Shown here: positions 44,928 through 54,512 of the stretch, piece by piece | Layout: the number at the start of each line of letters is the position of its first letter | Numbering within the stretch: position 1 is the stretch's first letter | Source of the DNA: Pantoea sp. IMH | GTDB taxonomy: Bacteria > Pseudomonadota > Gammaproteobacteria > Enterobacterales > Enterobacteriaceae | NCBI RefSeq assembly: GCF_000599885.1 | Contig: NZ_JFGT01000002.1 | Span: 1-64,000 of the forward strand | Reading direction: 5' to 3' | DNA: 64,000 nucleotides | Position numbers and translations under genes: made by a program | The notes under the pieces: model-generated | Databases searched by the model: none | What the model saw: the letters and a program-made list of their open reading frames with translations, nothing else | Told to the model about the DNA's origin: nothing

Positions 44928-46189
44928 TTACGTTGCCCGCTGTCATTTCCGGGACAAAAACCAGCACTACCGCCGCGGCTTCCGCAGCAGATACCGGCCT
45001 GACGGCAGAAGCGGGAGTTTCCGCAGAAGGGACTGATACCGGCGGCACACAGGGGTTTGTGAGCCTGCTGGGTAATAAATTACTAACGCTCGTTCAGCAC
45101 GAAGCGTCCGGTCAGGCTGCGACGCCGCAAGCCGGTGTGGCTGAGTTTAAGCCCGCCACGCCATCCAAACTCAACGCCATGCTGGCCGCGCTGGAAAATC
45201 CTGAAGCGCTGACTGCACTGCTACAGCCTGAAGGTAAAGCCAGCGATAAAGCCGGCATTGTCACTGCCGATGATAAAGATCCGGTTTCATCGCTCAGCGA
45301 CAGTGATATGCAGACGCTTCAGGCGCTGTTTGCCATGCTGCCGCCTGCGGTAAATACCCCAGCTGCCGCACCGGCCAGAGTGAGCGATGCATCAGGCCTG
45401 TCCAGCGAGAAAGGCGCGAAACAGGCCTCTCTCGCCTCGCTGCTGGCCTCCGGCAGCGTAAATGCTGAAGGGAATAAAAAAGGCGAAGGCAATGAAAAAG
45501 CGGGCGCTGGTGGCCTGCATGGCCTGGTTTCCGGAACTTCTTCACCGAAAACCCCGGCTGACGCGCCCGTGCTGAACGGCGCCTTCCAGCAAATAGCCAG
45601 CCAGGCGGGCAAAGAGGGTGAAAAAGAGAATTCAAGTTCTCTGACTAACCCGACGTTAACGCATCATGTTGTCAGCAGCGCTTCTGCTGCGCTTACGCCC
45701 ACCACCACCACTATGGTAACCGCGCCAGCGACGCCCCAGCTGAATGCCCAGTTGGGCAGCCCGGAGTGGCAACAGGCGCTGGGTCAGCAGATCCTGATGT
45801 TCAGCCGGAATGGACAGCATACGGCAGAGCTGCATCTGCATCCCCAGGATTTGGGCAGTATTCAGATCAGCCTCAAGCTGGATAACGATCAGGCTCAGCT
45901 GAGTATGATTTCTAACCACAGCCAGGTACGTGCGGCAGCAGAAGCCGCGCTGCCCCACCTGCGTGCCGCGCTGGCTGAAAGCGGTATCAACCTTGGTCAG
46001 AGCAACGTGAGCAGCGATGCGTTCCAGCAGGGCCAGAACTTTAACGGTCAGCAGGAGCAGCAGCGCAACAGCCGCGGCAACACCTTCAGCCTGGCGGGAG
46101 AAAATGACAGCGAGGTCACGCCAGTGGCCGTTCCAGCCTCATTGCAGGCCCGCGCCGACGGTACCAACGCCGTGGATATTTTCGCCTGA
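44924..46189 (+). CDS. fliK: Hook-length control protein FliK
   Basis: A 421-aa secreted ruler. The N-terminal two thirds is Ala/Ser/Pro/Thr-rich, of low complexity. The C-terminal switch domain (residues about 280-385) has the conserved LHPQDLGSIQISLKLDNDQ and the following helices HLRAALAESGINLGQ. It measures hook length and switches the export apparatus to filament proteins. Overlaps fliJ by 4 bp. Confidence 0.93.
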   Translation: MITLPAVISGTKTSTTAAASAADTGLTAEAGVSAEGTDTGGTQGFVSLLGNKLLTLVQHEASGQAATPQAGVAEFKPATPSKLNAMLAALENPEALTALLQPEGKASDKAGIVTADDKDPVSSLSDSDMQTLQALFAMLPPAVNTPAAAPARVSDASGLSSEKGAKQASLASLLASGSVNAEGNKKGEGNEKAGAGGLHGLVSGTSSPKTPADAPVLNGAFQQIASQAGKEGEKENSSSLTNPTLTHHVVSSASAALTPTTTTMVTAPATPQLNAQLGSPEWQQALGQQILMFSRNGQHTAELHLHPQDLGSIQISLKLDNDQAQLSMISNHSQVRAAAEAALPHLRAALAESGINLGQSNVSSDAFQQGQNFNGQQEQQRNSRGNTFSLAGENDSEVTPVAVPASLQARADGTNAVDIFA

Positions 46190-46339
46190 CGGCAACAAAC
46201 GCACAAGCTAGTGGCAAAACCCGCGTCTTTTCTACCCATTGTTTAGCACAGGACGCGGGATAATCTGCCCATATCGCCGTGGGCCAGCGAATAAAGTTGT
46301 ACCGCCCCCCGAAAATCATCACAGGAAGTAATCGTTCAT

Positions 46340-46819
46340 ATGTCTGATAAAAAAGCCAAAAGCGGCAAACGTAAGTTGTTGATACCGTTGTTACTACTGG
46401 TAACGCTGGTCGCTTGTAGCGTCGCGGGCTATACGGTCTGGCGCATGATGAAGGCTCCCGCCGACGCGGCACATGCTGCCAAGCCTGAGCCAGCGCCCGC
46501 GCCGGTCTTTTTCGCCCTGGATACCTTTACGGTCAACCTGGTCAATCCGGACAACGATCCTGACCGTGTGCTTTACGTCGGCTTCACATTGCGTCTGCCT
46601 GATGAAGCGACACGCAGCCGTATGAACGACTATTTGCCGGAAGTCCGCAGCCGCCTGCTGCTGCTGCTCTCCCGTCAGAATGCCGCCGGACTCACCAACG
46701 AGCAGGGTAAGCAGGAACTGATTAAAGAGATTAAGGCCGTGCTGGCGCCGCCGCTGGTACGGGATCAACCTCAGCAGGTCGTGAGCGATGTTCTGTTCAC
46801 CGCCTTCATCTTGAGGTAA
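46340..46819 (+). CDS. fliL: Flagellar basal-body protein FliL
   Basis: A 159-aa single-pass inner-membrane protein: one N-terminal helix ([22 protein letters not shown]) and a periplasmic domain ([30 protein letters not shown]). It binds the stator and aids high-load swimming. The 150 bp upstream separate it from fliK and should hold the promoter of the fliLMNOPQR operon. Confidence 0.94.
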   Translation: MSDKKAKSGKRKLLIPLLLLVTLVACSVAGYTVWRMMKAPADAAHAAKPEPAPAPVFFALDTFTVNLVNPDNDPDRVLYVGFTLRLPDEATRSRMNDYLPEVRSRLLLLLSRQNAAGLTNEQGKQELIKEIKAVLAPPLVRDQPQQVVSDVLFTAFILR

Positions 46820-46823
46820 AGGC

Positions 46824-47831
46824 ATGGGCGACAGCATTCTTTCTCAGGCAGAAATCGACGCGCTGCTCAACGGCGACAGCGAAAGTGCCGTCGAAGAAAA
46901 TGTGAGCAAAGCGGGCGAAAGCGACGTTCGCCCCTACGATCCCAATACCCAGCGCCGCATGGTTCGCGAGCGTCTGCAGGCGCTGGAGATCATTAACGAA
47001 CGTTTTGCACGCTCCTATCGTATGGCGCTGTTTAACCTGCTTCGCCGCAGCCCGGACATCACGGTAGGTGCGATTAAAATTCAGCCTTATCACGAATTTG
47101 CCCGCAACCTGCCGGTGCCGACGAACCTGAACCTGATTCATCTTAAGCCGCTGCGCGGCACGGCGCTGGTGGTGTTTTCACCGAGCCTGGTGTTTATTGC
47201 CGTCGATAACCTGTTCGGGGGCGATGGTCGCTTCCCGACCAAGGTGGAAGGCCGTGAATTTACCGCCACCGAGCAGCGCGTTATTCGCAGAATGCTGAAG
47301 CTGGCGCTGGAAGGCTACAGCGAGGCGTGGAAACCGATTTATCCGCTGGAAGTGGAATACGTTCGCTCGGAAATGCAGGTGAAGTTCACCAACATCACCA
47401 CCTCGCCGAACGATATCGTGATTACCACGCCGTTCCAGGTGGAAATCGGCAACCTGGTGGGCGAATTTAATATCTGTATTCCGTTCAGCATGATTGAACC
47501 GCTGCGCGAAACGCTGGTTAACCCACCGCTGGAAAACTCGCGGCAGGAAGATCACAGCTGGCGGGAAACGCTGGTGAAGCAGGTTCAGCATTCCGAACTG
47601 GAGTTGATTGCCAGCTTTGCCGAAGTATCAATGCGTATTTCGCGCCTGCTGGCCCTGAAACCCGGCGACGTATTACCGATTGAAAAACCGGACCGCATTA
47701 TCGCTCACGTCGATGGCGTGCCGGTACTCACCAGCCAGTACGGCACCCTGAACGGGCAGTACGCGCTGCGTGTGGAACATCTGATTAACCCGATTTTGAA
47801 TTCGATGAGTGAGGAACAGCCCGATGAGTGA
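46824..47831 (+). CDS. fliM: Flagellar motor switch protein FliM
   Basis: A 335-aa FliM. N-terminal EIDALLNG motif binds CheY-P (LSQAEIDALL). Contains a CheC-like middle domain and a C-terminal SpoA domain (LELIASFAEVSMRISRLLALKPGDVLPI). It transmits the chemotaxis signal to FliG. Gap to fliL is 4 bp. Confidence 0.96.
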   Translation: MGDSILSQAEIDALLNGDSESAVEENVSKAGESDVRPYDPNTQRRMVRERLQALEIINERFARSYRMALFNLLRRSPDITVGAIKIQPYHEFARNLPVPTNLNLIHLKPLRGTALVVFSPSLVFIAVDNLFGGDGRFPTKVEGREFTATEQRVIRRMLKLALEGYSEAWKPIYPLEVEYVRSEMQVKFTNITTSPNDIVITTPFQVEIGNLVGEFNICIPFSMIEPLRETLVNPPLENSRQEDHSWRETLVKQVQHSELELIASFAEVSMRISRLLALKPGDVLPIEKPDRIIAHVDGVPVLTSQYGTLNGQYALRVEHLINPILNSMSEEQPDE

Positions 47832-48225
47832 CACAAATAAGCCCTCCGAAGAGGAGATCTCTGCGGACGACCTGTGGGCTGACGCGCTGAACGAACAGTC
47901 CAGCAGCGCCTCTTCTGAAGGGGTATTTAAAACGCTGGAAAGCAATGATGTGGCCGGTTCCCTGCAGGATATCGACCTGATCATGGATATTCCGGTCAAG
48001 CTGACCGTTGAGCTGGGCCGCACCAAAATGACCATCAAAGAGCTGCTGCGTCTCTCTCAGGGATCGGTAGTGGCGCTGGAAGGCCTTGCCGGTGAGCCGC
48101 TGGATATCCTGATTAACGGCTACCTGATTGCCCAGGGCGAAGTGGTTGTCGTGGCCGATAAATATGGCGTGCGCATCACTGACATTATCACCCCATCCGA
48201 ACGTATGCGTCGTCTGAGCCGCTAA
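47824..48225 (+). CDS. fliN: Flagellar motor switch protein FliN
   Basis: A 133-aa FliN. The SpoA domain covers about residues 55-130 (IMDIPVKLTVELGRTKMTIKELLRLSQGS, GEVVVVADKYGVRITDII). Forms the lower C-ring and binds FliH. Overlaps fliM by 8 bp. Start ATG at 47824 fits MSDTNKPSEEEISADDLW. Confidence 0.96.
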   Translation: MSDTNKPSEEEISADDLWADALNEQSSSASSEGVFKTLESNDVAGSLQDIDLIMDIPVKLTVELGRTKMTIKELLRLSQGSVVALEGLAGEPLDILINGYLIAQGEVVVVADKYGVRITDIITPSERMRRLSR

Positions 48226-48630
48226 ATGAATCCACAGACCACCCAGGTACAACTTCAGCCAGCAGGGCAGCCGGCCATTTCTACCGGTTCGATGCTGACG
48301 CAGGTCAGCAGCGTGCTGGCGGTGATTATTCTGCTCATCCTGGCCTGTGCCTGGCTGGCGAAACGCCTGGGCTTTGCGCCTAAGCACGGACTTCGCGGCC
48401 AGACCAGCCTGAACATCAGCGCCACGCGTCAGGTTGGCCAGCGCGAGCGCGTCGTGATTATCGATGTGGAAGATGCACGACTGGTATTGGGCGTGACCGC
48501 GCAGCAGATTACTCATCTGCATACGCTGCCGCCCGCACCTAAGCAGGACACGCCGGAACCGCCGGCTGCGGCGGCAGATTTCCGCCAGCTTCTACAGACG
48601 CTAATCAAACGCCCCGGAAAGCCTCAATGA
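48226..48630 (+). CDS. fliO: Flagellar export assembly protein FliO
   Basis: A 134-aa bitopic membrane protein with one helix ([19 protein letters not shown]) followed by a cytoplasmic SpoA-like segment ([26 protein letters not shown]). It promotes FliP ring assembly. Starts immediately after the fliN stop and overlaps fliP by 4 bp. Confidence 0.93.
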   Translation: MNPQTTQVQLQPAGQPAISTGSMLTQVSSVLAVIILLILACAWLAKRLGFAPKHGLRGQTSLNISATRQVGQRERVVIIDVEDARLVLGVTAQQITHLHTLPPAPKQDTPEPPAAAADFRQLLQTLIKRPGKPQ

Positions 48631-49361
48631 AACGTATTTTTTCCCTGCTGCCACTGCTTCTGCTGCTGACGCCTGACGTTCACGCCCAGCTGCCGGGACT
48701 GATTAGCCAGCCGACGGCGAACGGCGGGCAGAGCTGGTCGCTGCCGGTTCAGACGCTGGTGTTTATCACCTCGCTGACTTTCCTGCCCGCGATTTTGCTG
48801 ATGATGACCAGCTTTACGCGCATCATCATCGTATTTGGCCTGCTGCGAAATGCGCTGGGTACGCCCTCCGCGCCGCCAAACCAGGTTCTGATTGGCCTTT
48901 CCCTGTTTCTGACCTTTTTTATTATGGGTCCGGTGTTCGATAAAATTTATCAGGATGCCTACCTGCCGTTCAGCCAGGACAAGATCACCATGGAAGTGGC
49001 GATTGAAAAAGGCGCGCAGCCGCTGCGCGAGTTTATGCTGCGACAGACGCGCGAGGCCGATCTGGCCCTCTTCGCCCGTCTGGCAAACACGCCGCCGTTA
49101 CAGGGTCCGGAAGCTGTGCCGATGCGTATCCTGCTTCCGGCTTATGTCACCAGCGAACTGAAAACCGCGTTCCAGATTGGCTTTACCGTTTTTATTCCGT
49201 TTCTGATTATTGACCTGGTGGTCGCCAGCGTGCTGATGGCGCTGGGGATGATGATGGTGCCGCCGGCGACCATCTCACTGCCCTTCAAGCTGATGCTGTT
49301 CGTGCTGGTTGATGGCTGGCAACTGCTGGTGGGATCGCTGGCGCAAAGCTTCTACTCATAA
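48627..49361 (+). CDS. fliP: Flagellar export gate protein FliP
   Basis: A 244-aa inner-membrane protein. A cleavable signal sequence ([16 protein letters not shown]) precedes helices including [50 protein letters not shown]. Core subunit (five copies) of the export channel with FliQ and FliR. Overlaps fliO by 4 bp. Confidence 0.96.
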   Translation: MKRIFSLLPLLLLLTPDVHAQLPGLISQPTANGGQSWSLPVQTLVFITSLTFLPAILLMMTSFTRIIIVFGLLRNALGTPSAPPNQVLIGLSLFLTFFIMGPVFDKIYQDAYLPFSQDKITMEVAIEKGAQPLREFMLRQTREADLALFARLANTPPLQGPEAVPMRILLPAYVTSELKTAFQIGFTVFIPFLIIDLVVASVLMALGMMMVPPATISLPFKLMLFVLVDGWQLLVGSLAQSFYS

Positions 49362-49366
49362 CGATG

Positions 49367-49390
49367 GCTGGCAGGGTTGCCCTGACCAGC
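49367..49390 (+). repeat. Intercistronic hairpin fliP-fliQ
   Basis: GCTGG-CAGGG pairs with CCCTG-(A)-CCAGC with one bulge, in an 81-bp gap inside an otherwise overlapping operon. No T-run. It could stabilise or partly attenuate the message. Confidence 0.4.
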
Positions 49391-49442
49391 GACGCAAACG
49401 GCGGACGGTTCGCCCGCTCAGAAAGTTTTCTACGGAGTCACT

Positions 49443-49712
49443 ATGACACCTGAATCGGTAATGGTTATTGGGCATGAAGCGCTGAAAGTGGCGCTGGCGC
49501 TGGCCGCCCCGCTGCTGCTCGCGGCGCTGACCACCGGGCTGTTTATCAGCCTGCTGCAGGCGGCGACCCAGATCAACGAACAAACGCTCTCCTTTATTCC
49601 TAAAATTCTGGCGGTTGTGGCAACGATCGTTATCGCTGGTCCCTGGATGCTCAGCCTGGTGCTCGACTATATGCGCACGCTGTTTTCCAACCTTCCTTAT
49701 ATGATCGGCTGA
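49443..49712 (+). CDS. fliQ: Flagellar export gate protein FliQ
   Basis: An 89-aa protein with two membrane helices ([37 protein letters not shown] and [19 protein letters not shown]). Export channel subunit. GGAGTC precedes the ATG; the stop overlaps the fliR start. Confidence 0.95.
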   Translation: MTPESVMVIGHEALKVALALAAPLLLAALTTGLFISLLQAATQINEQTLSFIPKILAVVATIVIAGPWMLSLVLDYMRTLFSNLPYMIG

Positions 49713-50503
49713 TGATTAACTTTGACAGCAGCCAGCTGCTGCTTTGGATAGGCCAGCTTTTCTGGCCACTCGCCAGAGTACTGGCGCTTATCATGACCGC
49801 GCCGGTGCTCAGCGAGAAGTCGATCTCCCGAAAGGTCAAAATTGGCCTCGGGCTGATGATTACCTGGACACTCATCCCCTCTTTACCGCCCACCAATGTG
49901 ACACTGTTCTCAGTTGGCGGTTTCTGGCTGCTGATTCAGCAAATTCTCATAGGCGCGGCTATAGGTTTTACGATGCAATTCGCGTTCGCTGCGGTAAGAA
50001 CGGCTGGCGAGGTGATTGGATTACAGATGGGACTCTCTTTTGCCACCTTTTTTGACCCGTCCAGCCGGTTGAATATGCCGGTACTGGCACGCTTCCTCGA
50101 TTTACTGGCGATGTTATTGTTTCTGACGTTTAACGGCCATCTCTGGTTAATCTCAATGGTGTCGGACAGTTTTCATACATTACCCATCGGCGGCGAGCCG
50201 CTAAATGGTAATGCGTTCCTCGCGCTCACTAAAGCAGCGGGACTGATTTTCCTTAACGGTATGCGATTAGCGCTACCGCTGATAACTTTGCTCCTCATTG
50301 TTAACCTGGCCCTGGGTTTGTTAAACCGTGTTTCACCTCAGCTCTCGGTTTTCGCTATTGGCTTCCCGGTTACCTTATCCTTGGGTATTGTATTTATCAG
50401 CCTGATGATGCCGCTTCTTGCTCCTTTCTGTGAGCATTTGTTCAGTGAAGTCTTCGATTTACTGGCCGTGTTCCTGAGTGAATTACCCGACAGCAATCCT
50501 TAA
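49712..50503 (+). CDS. fliR: Flagellar export gate protein FliR
   Basis: A 263-aa membrane protein with about six helices, the single-copy subunit of the export channel. Conserved [22 protein letters not shown]-type N-terminal region and [18 protein letters not shown]. The last gene of the operon; no clear terminator follows. Confidence 0.95.
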   Translation: MINFDSSQLLLWIGQLFWPLARVLALIMTAPVLSEKSISRKVKIGLGLMITWTLIPSLPPTNVTLFSVGGFWLLIQQILIGAAIGFTMQFAFAAVRTAGEVIGLQMGLSFATFFDPSSRLNMPVLARFLDLLAMLLFLTFNGHLWLISMVSDSFHTLPIGGEPLNGNAFLALTKAAGLIFLNGMRLALPLITLLLIVNLALGLLNRVSPQLSVFAIGFPVTLSLGIVFISLMMPLLAPFCEHLFSEVFDLLAVFLSELPDSNP

Positions 50504-50576
50504 GTATCGCCCGATCGTTTATTGATCATTGATTAGCCCTCGCGATGTTTCTGCGCAATTTTCAAACCATGTTTAC

Positions 50577-50600
50577 CAGAATTTCCTTAAGGAAATTCTG
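50577..50600. promoter_or_regulatory. 24-bp perfect palindrome containing RcsAB-like half boxes
   Basis: Arm CAGAATTTCC at 50577-50586, then TTAA, then GGAAATTCTG at 50591-50600. Each strand reads TAAG....TTC, close to the RcsAB box TAAGaatatTCctA. No T-run follows, so an operator is more likely than a terminator; it may instead be the fliR 3' hairpin. Confidence 0.5.
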
Positions 50601-50824
50601 ATAAACCTCGCGTCTCAATGAAAATTATTCTTATTAAATTCCAATTAGCGTATTTTGTTTACCGAAATGAGTGAGTTGTTAAGATATCGTTAACGTTCAT
50701 AAAATATACAAGCTCATGTTTTTGCTAGTTATTTTATTTTTCACGTTTTATCTTGTATCAAATCGTGTTTTGCGGCATTGTCTTCGCTCGTTTTCGGACA
50801 CACATTCGTGAAATGAATGTTTTT

Positions 50825-50838
50825 TAGGAATCGTCCTA
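50825..50838 (+). promoter_or_regulatory. RcsAB box upstream of rcsA
   Basis: TAGGAATCGTCCTA matches the RcsAB consensus TaAGaatatTCctA in the invariant outer positions and most others. It lies 315 bp before the rcsA start and would serve the known autoactivation of rcsA. Confidence 0.65.
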
Positions 50839-51152
50839 TCAGATTTTTCCGCATACTGCGTGATAGTGACGAGGTAGGTGGAGATGTGACTGTGCGGTAC
50901 CAACACAAATTGCCCGACGGTGTCTCTGTGAACCCGCGTTTCGCAGACCGCTGCCAGGGCTATGTGTCGCCATAACTCAATTATAAAATCAGGCTTGCAC
51001 AGGTCTGCCTTCTACGGCTATTCCCCGGCAAGATCTGATGTTGGTTTCAAAAATAATAAAACTCTATTAAGTAACATTTTACTTTCGTAACTACACAAAC
51101 GCGTAATTCATCGTTGATTTAAACGGATAACAATTTGGTGAGGGTCGCTAGT

Positions 51153-51788
51153 ATGCCAACGATTATTATGGATTCATGCAGCTACACACGGCTTGGGCTT
51201 ATGGATTATATGTCAGTGAAAGGTGTTAAAAAGAAAAACATCACCTCCGTCAATGACATTGATCAATTACAGACGAAATGCCAGCAATGCCAACCCGGCG
51301 TGGTATTTATTAACGAGGACTGTTTTATCTATGAAGCAGATGCGAGTCAGCGCATAAAAGATATTATTATGCAGAACCCTGACACCATCTTCTTTATATT
51401 TATGGCTATCTCCAATATCCATTTTGAGGAATACCTCTACGTTCGTAAGAACCTGATTATTACATCAAAATCGATAAAACCAGCCACGCTGGACAATCTG
51501 TTGGTGCCTTATTTTCAAAAGAAACTCAATGTGTCACCCCGCTATTCTGCGGGCTACGATGTACATCCACTGACCCTGAGTCAGACCGAGTCAAATATGT
51601 TGAAGATGTGGATGTCTGGCCACGATACGATTCAGATATCGGATAAAATGCAAATTAAGGCCAAAACAGTTTCCTCACATAAAGGAAACATTAAAAGAAA
51701 AATTAAAACACACAACAAGCAAGTTATTTATCATGTCGTCCGCCTGACGGATAACGTGACCAGCGGTATTTATGTCAATGTGAGATAG
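51153..51788 (+). CDS. rcsA: Capsule/exopolysaccharide co-regulator RcsA
   Basis: A 211-aa LuxR-type DNA-binding protein. The N-terminal domain ([24 protein letters not shown]) and the C-terminal helix-turn-helix ([43 protein letters not shown]) are near-identical, as remembered, to Erwinia RcsA. With RcsB it activates exopolysaccharide (amylovoran/stewartan/colanic acid) operons and represses flhDC. It is Lon-degraded in E. coli. ATG at 51153 is chosen by homology; the ribosome-binding site GAGGG is modest. Follows the flagellar operon in the same orientation. Confidence 0.95.
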   Translation: MPTIIMDSCSYTRLGLMDYMSVKGVKKKNITSVNDIDQLQTKCQQCQPGVVFINEDCFIYEADASQRIKDIIMQNPDTIFFIFMAISNIHFEEYLYVRKNLIITSKSIKPATLDNLLVPYFQKKLNVSPRYSAGYDVHPLTLSQTESNMLKMWMSGHDTIQISDKMQIKAKTVSSHKGNIKRKIKTHNKQVIYHVVRLTDNVTSGIYVNVR

Positions 51789-51800
51789 TGCTGCAACGAC

Positions 51801-51821
51801 GCCGGCGAAAGCCGGCTTTTT
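51801..51821 (+). terminator. Terminator of rcsA
   Basis: GCCGGC (51801-51806), tetraloop GAAA, GCCGGC (51811-51816), then five T. Confidence 0.85.
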
Positions 51822-51946
51822 GCTGCCTGATTTTCAAATTTGTTAAGTCGATCCCATTTCTGCGCTCACGCTTTTTGACGCGCTGCCGATGTTCTTCTGA
51901 GATGTCGAAGCGCAGCTTCGCTTACCCCTCAAAGAGAGCAAAGGAT

Positions 51947-53653
51947 ATGAAATCATCACACCTCAGTGCTGAACCCAGCAGGATTAGTTTTTGGCAACAT
52001 CTCCGTCTCGTTCCCCTCTTCGCCGCTATTCTGAGCGGGATACTTTTGTTATTCGCCCTCTGTATTGGCCTCGCCAGTTATTTCCTGATCCAAAGTAACC
52101 AGTCATTAAAAGATGTCACTCAGGAGATTCAGGTTCGCATGGCAATCTCTAACAGTTCTAACCACCTCCGGACAGCAAGGCTGAATATCATTCATGCCGG
52201 TGCCGCGGCGCGAATTGGCGAAATGGAAGAGTTTGAGGCGAATCTGGCGAAAGCGCAAAAACGTATAGAGCAGGCCAGAACCAGCTTCAAGGCTTATCAG
52301 GAACGTCGGGTGAAGACGCCGCAGGATATCGCGCTGGATGCCGGTTTATCTGACCGTTTTGAAGCTTATATCACTGGCGGCCTGATGCCGATGGTACAAA
52401 GCGCCAAAGATGGCAGTTTTGAGGGCGTCATCGCGCATGAAACGGATAAAACCCGTCAGCTGGACGATGCCTACAACGGTATTTTGCTCGACGCCATTAA
52501 GATCCGTACCGAACGGGCCGCAATGATGAACGTTGAAGCAGAGCAGAATACGCATCTTGGCTTTATTATGATGGCCTGCGCCTTCATTGCCGCCCTGCTG
52601 TTAACGCTGGCGACGTTCATCTTCCTCCGCCGGGTAGTAATCACGCCGCTGCGCCAGGCGGTGGACCGCATTGAGCAGATCTCAAGAGGCGATCTGACCG
52701 CGCCGCCGCAAACCTGGGGACGCAGTGAAATTGGCACGCTCGGCAGTAATCTGCAAATTATGCAGCAGTCACTGGTTAACACCGTGGGTACTGTACGTGA
52801 AGGTGCAGTAGCGATCTTTCAGGGTTCCGGTGAAATTTCCGCCGGTAATACCGATCTTTCTTCCCGGACCGAGCAGCAGGCAGCGGCGCTGGAGCAGACC
52901 GCAGCCAGTATGGAAGAGCTGACCGCAACCGTTAAGCAGAACGCCGATAACGCCCATCATGCCAGCCAGCTTGCCGCCGATGCTTCGGGGAAAGCGCGCC
53001 AGGGCGGTGACATTGTCTCCGGCGTGATAAAAACCATGAACAATATTTCCAGCAGCTCGAAAAAGATTGCGGAAATTACTACCGTCATTAACAGCATCGC
53101 GTTCCAGACCAATATTCTGGCATTGAATGCGGCAGTGGAAGCGGCCAGAGCAGGCGAACAGGGGCGCGGTTTTGCCGTGGTCGCCAGCGAAGTACGCAAC
53201 CTGGCCCAGCGCAGCGCGGGCGCGGCCAAAGAGATCGAGGGGCTGATAGCCGAATCGGTCAGCTTAATTGGCCAGGGTTCTTCACAGGTGGGCCATGCGG
53301 GTGAAACGATGACGGAGATCGTGGGCGCGGTTCACCGCGTCACCGATATCATGGCGGAAATCGCCGCCGCCTCAGATGAGCAGAGCCGGGGCATTCAGCA
53401 AGTCAGCCTGGCCGTCACTGAGATGGACAACGTGACGCAGCAAAACGCCTCACTGGTGGAAGAGGCGTCCGCTGCCGCCGCCTCGCTTGAAGAGCAGGCC
53501 GCCCGGCTGACGCAGGCCGTTGCCGCTTTTCACCTTACTGAAAACAGCGAGCGTACACCGTCGCCAGCCACGCTAAAAGCGCCGCGAACGGAAGCGCTGG
53601 CACTACCGGCACGGCCCGCGCTGGCTGAAGGCGATCACTGGGAAAAATTCTGA
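51947..53653 (+). CDS. Methyl-accepting chemotaxis protein
   Basis: A 568-aa chemoreceptor: membrane helix at about 20-45, a periplasmic four-helix ligand domain of Tar type, a second helix near 205-225 (IMMACAFIAALLLTLATFIFL), HAMP, methylation helices and the signalling tip (INSIAFQTNILALNAAVEAARAGEQGRGFAVVASEVRNLAQRSA). It ends HWEKF, similar to the NWETF CheR/CheB tether of E. coli Tar/Tsr. Ligand unknown. ATG at 51947 after AAGGA; the longer upstream frame crosses the rcsA terminator and is rejected. A GCCGATGT about 51,890 may be a weak sigma-28 -10. Confidence 0.93.
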   Translation: MKSSHLSAEPSRISFWQHLRLVPLFAAILSGILLLFALCIGLASYFLIQSNQSLKDVTQEIQVRMAISNSSNHLRTARLNIIHAGAAARIGEMEEFEANLAKAQKRIEQARTSFKAYQERRVKTPQDIALDAGLSDRFEAYITGGLMPMVQSAKDGSFEGVIAHETDKTRQLDDAYNGILLDAIKIRTERAAMMNVEAEQNTHLGFIMMACAFIAALLLTLATFIFLRRVVITPLRQAVDRIEQISRGDLTAPPQTWGRSEIGTLGSNLQIMQQSLVNTVGTVREGAVAIFQGSGEISAGNTDLSSRTEQQAAALEQTAASMEELTATVKQNADNAHHASQLAADASGKARQGGDIVSGVIKTMNNISSSSKKIAEITTVINSIAFQTNILALNAAVEAARAGEQGRGFAVVASEVRNLAQRSAGAAKEIEGLIAESVSLIGQGSSQVGHAGETMTEIVGAVHRVTDIMAEIAAASDEQSRGIQQVSLAVTEMDNVTQQNASLVEEASAAAASLEEQAARLTQAVAAFHLTENSERTPSPATLKAPRTEALALPARPALAEGDHWEKF

Positions 53654-53660
53654 GGGAAGT

Positions 53661-53694
53661 AACCAGCAGGTCTGAATTGACCTGCTGGTTTTTT
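53661..53694 (+). terminator. Terminator of the chemoreceptor gene
   Basis: 12-bp stem AACCAGCAGGTC (53661-53672) with GACCTGCTGGTT (53679-53690), then T-run. Confidence 0.9.
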
Positions 53695-53779
53695 AGCTGA
53701 GACTGGCTTAAATTAGCGGCTCCGGCCTGACTCAAATGCCACGGCGGGCATAGCCGGAAAATGACAAAATTATCTGCGG

Positions 53780-53968
53780 TCAGGGGTGCGGTTCAACGAA
53801 GATCCCATCTTCATGGCCAGCCTCATTGAAAAACCAAATCCCCATCGGGTACTCCTCCAGCGCCACCAGAAACATGGTGCCCTCGCTAAAATCCTCTACA
53901 GCGAGCACTGTCCCGGGCCGGCGAGGCCCACCATCGGTTTTTACCGTCACCTTATCGTTAACTTTCAT
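53780..53968 (-). CDS. dsrB: DsrB small protein
   Basis: A 62-aa protein. [20 protein letters not shown] and [20 protein letters not shown] match E. coli DsrB, encoded between rcsA and yodD/yedP there too. It may be a small beta-barrel of the type seen in YodC. Function unknown. In E. coli the sRNA gene dsrA lies divergently beside dsrB. Confidence 0.93.
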   Translation of the reverse strand: MKVNDKVTVKTDGGPRRPGTVLAVEDFSEGTMFLVALEEYPMGIWFFNEAGHEDGIFVEPHP

Positions 53969-54040
53969 TACCTTCCTCCCCGGCTGAAACCACTAAGTTT
54001 ATCGTAAAACGGGCGGTTTCGCCGGAGAGAAAGCGCTTCA

Positions 54041-54199
54041 TTAACGGCGGGCAATGACCCAGACCGCATGCACGATACCGGGGATGTAGCCACAGAGAGT
54101 AAGCAGAATGTTGAGCCAGAAAGCGCCACCAAAGCCCACCTGCATAAACACACCAACGGGGGGAAGAATGATAGCAATAATAATTCGAAGTAAATCCAT
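54041..54199 (-). CDS. Pmp3/YqaE-family membrane peptide
   Basis: A 52-aa proteolipid with two membrane helices (LLRIIIAIILPPVGVFMQVGFG and WLNILLTLCGYIPGIVHAVWVI), the Pmp3/UPF0057 signature. The start at 54199 follows GGAGG; it is the YqaE length. Family members respond to salt, cold or membrane stress and affect membrane potential in yeast. In E. coli yqaE is elsewhere. Confidence 0.88.
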   Translation of the reverse strand: MDLLRIIIAIILPPVGVFMQVGFGGAFWLNILLTLCGYIPGIVHAVWVIARR

Positions 54200-54380
54200 G
54201 TCGCCTCCATAGCACAGGTTAATCATTATCTTATAATCGCTTGATAACTATAGTCGTTCTTATCCCATTCTGCCGCTAAGCAGTGTAAAACAACGTAATG
54301 ATTGTGCCTGGCAGAATCTTTACCTTTTCCTGACCGTTTGCTGCGAGATTTCTGTCGGTCAAGGTGTTTATACTTTGCTC
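54200..54380. other. Upstream region of yqaE-like gene and candidate sRNA
   Basis: No gene. The TATACT at 54369-54374 appears to be the -10 element of the small RNA that follows; a matching -35 is weak (AGATTT near 54,346). Confidence 0.4.
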
Positions 54381-54445
54381 ACTGCCCCCCAAAAGCAGTA
54401 ATAAAAAGTCACAAGAATTTTGCCCGCCCTGCGCGGGCTTTTTTG
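54381..54445 (+). ncRNA. Candidate Hfq-type small RNA at the dsrA position
   Basis: Starts about 7 bases after TATACT. A 5' stem-loop ACTGC/GCAGT (54381-54399) has a loop of C5A4. An A/U-rich single-stranded part (AATAAAAAGTCACAAGAATTTT region) follows. Then comes a GC-rich terminator GCCCGC/GCGGGC (54422-54438) with six T. The layout, about 65 nt with an A/U-rich linker and a U-tail, is that of Hfq-bound sRNAs. Sequence does not look like E. coli DsrA, yet its place between dsrB and yodD is near where dsrA lies. Confidence 0.55.
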
Positions 54446-54512
54446 TTTGTGTCATCTGTTGCAACCTGCGGTGCCATCTATACTCTTCTGAACGGGACTG
54501 AGGGTATAAATC

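Larger units (their letters stand above)
50504..51152. other. Long AT-rich control region between fliR and rcsA
   Basis: About 650 bp without a gene. It contains two RcsAB-box-like elements (annotated separately) and is AT-rich in 50,600-50,830, as expected for the H-NS-silenced rcsA promoter known from E. coli. Confidence 0.6.

Noticed and set aside
46190-46339. Sigma-28 promoter before fliL
   Set aside because: No match with correct spacing found; the promoter is probably FlhDC-dependent and I cannot place it.
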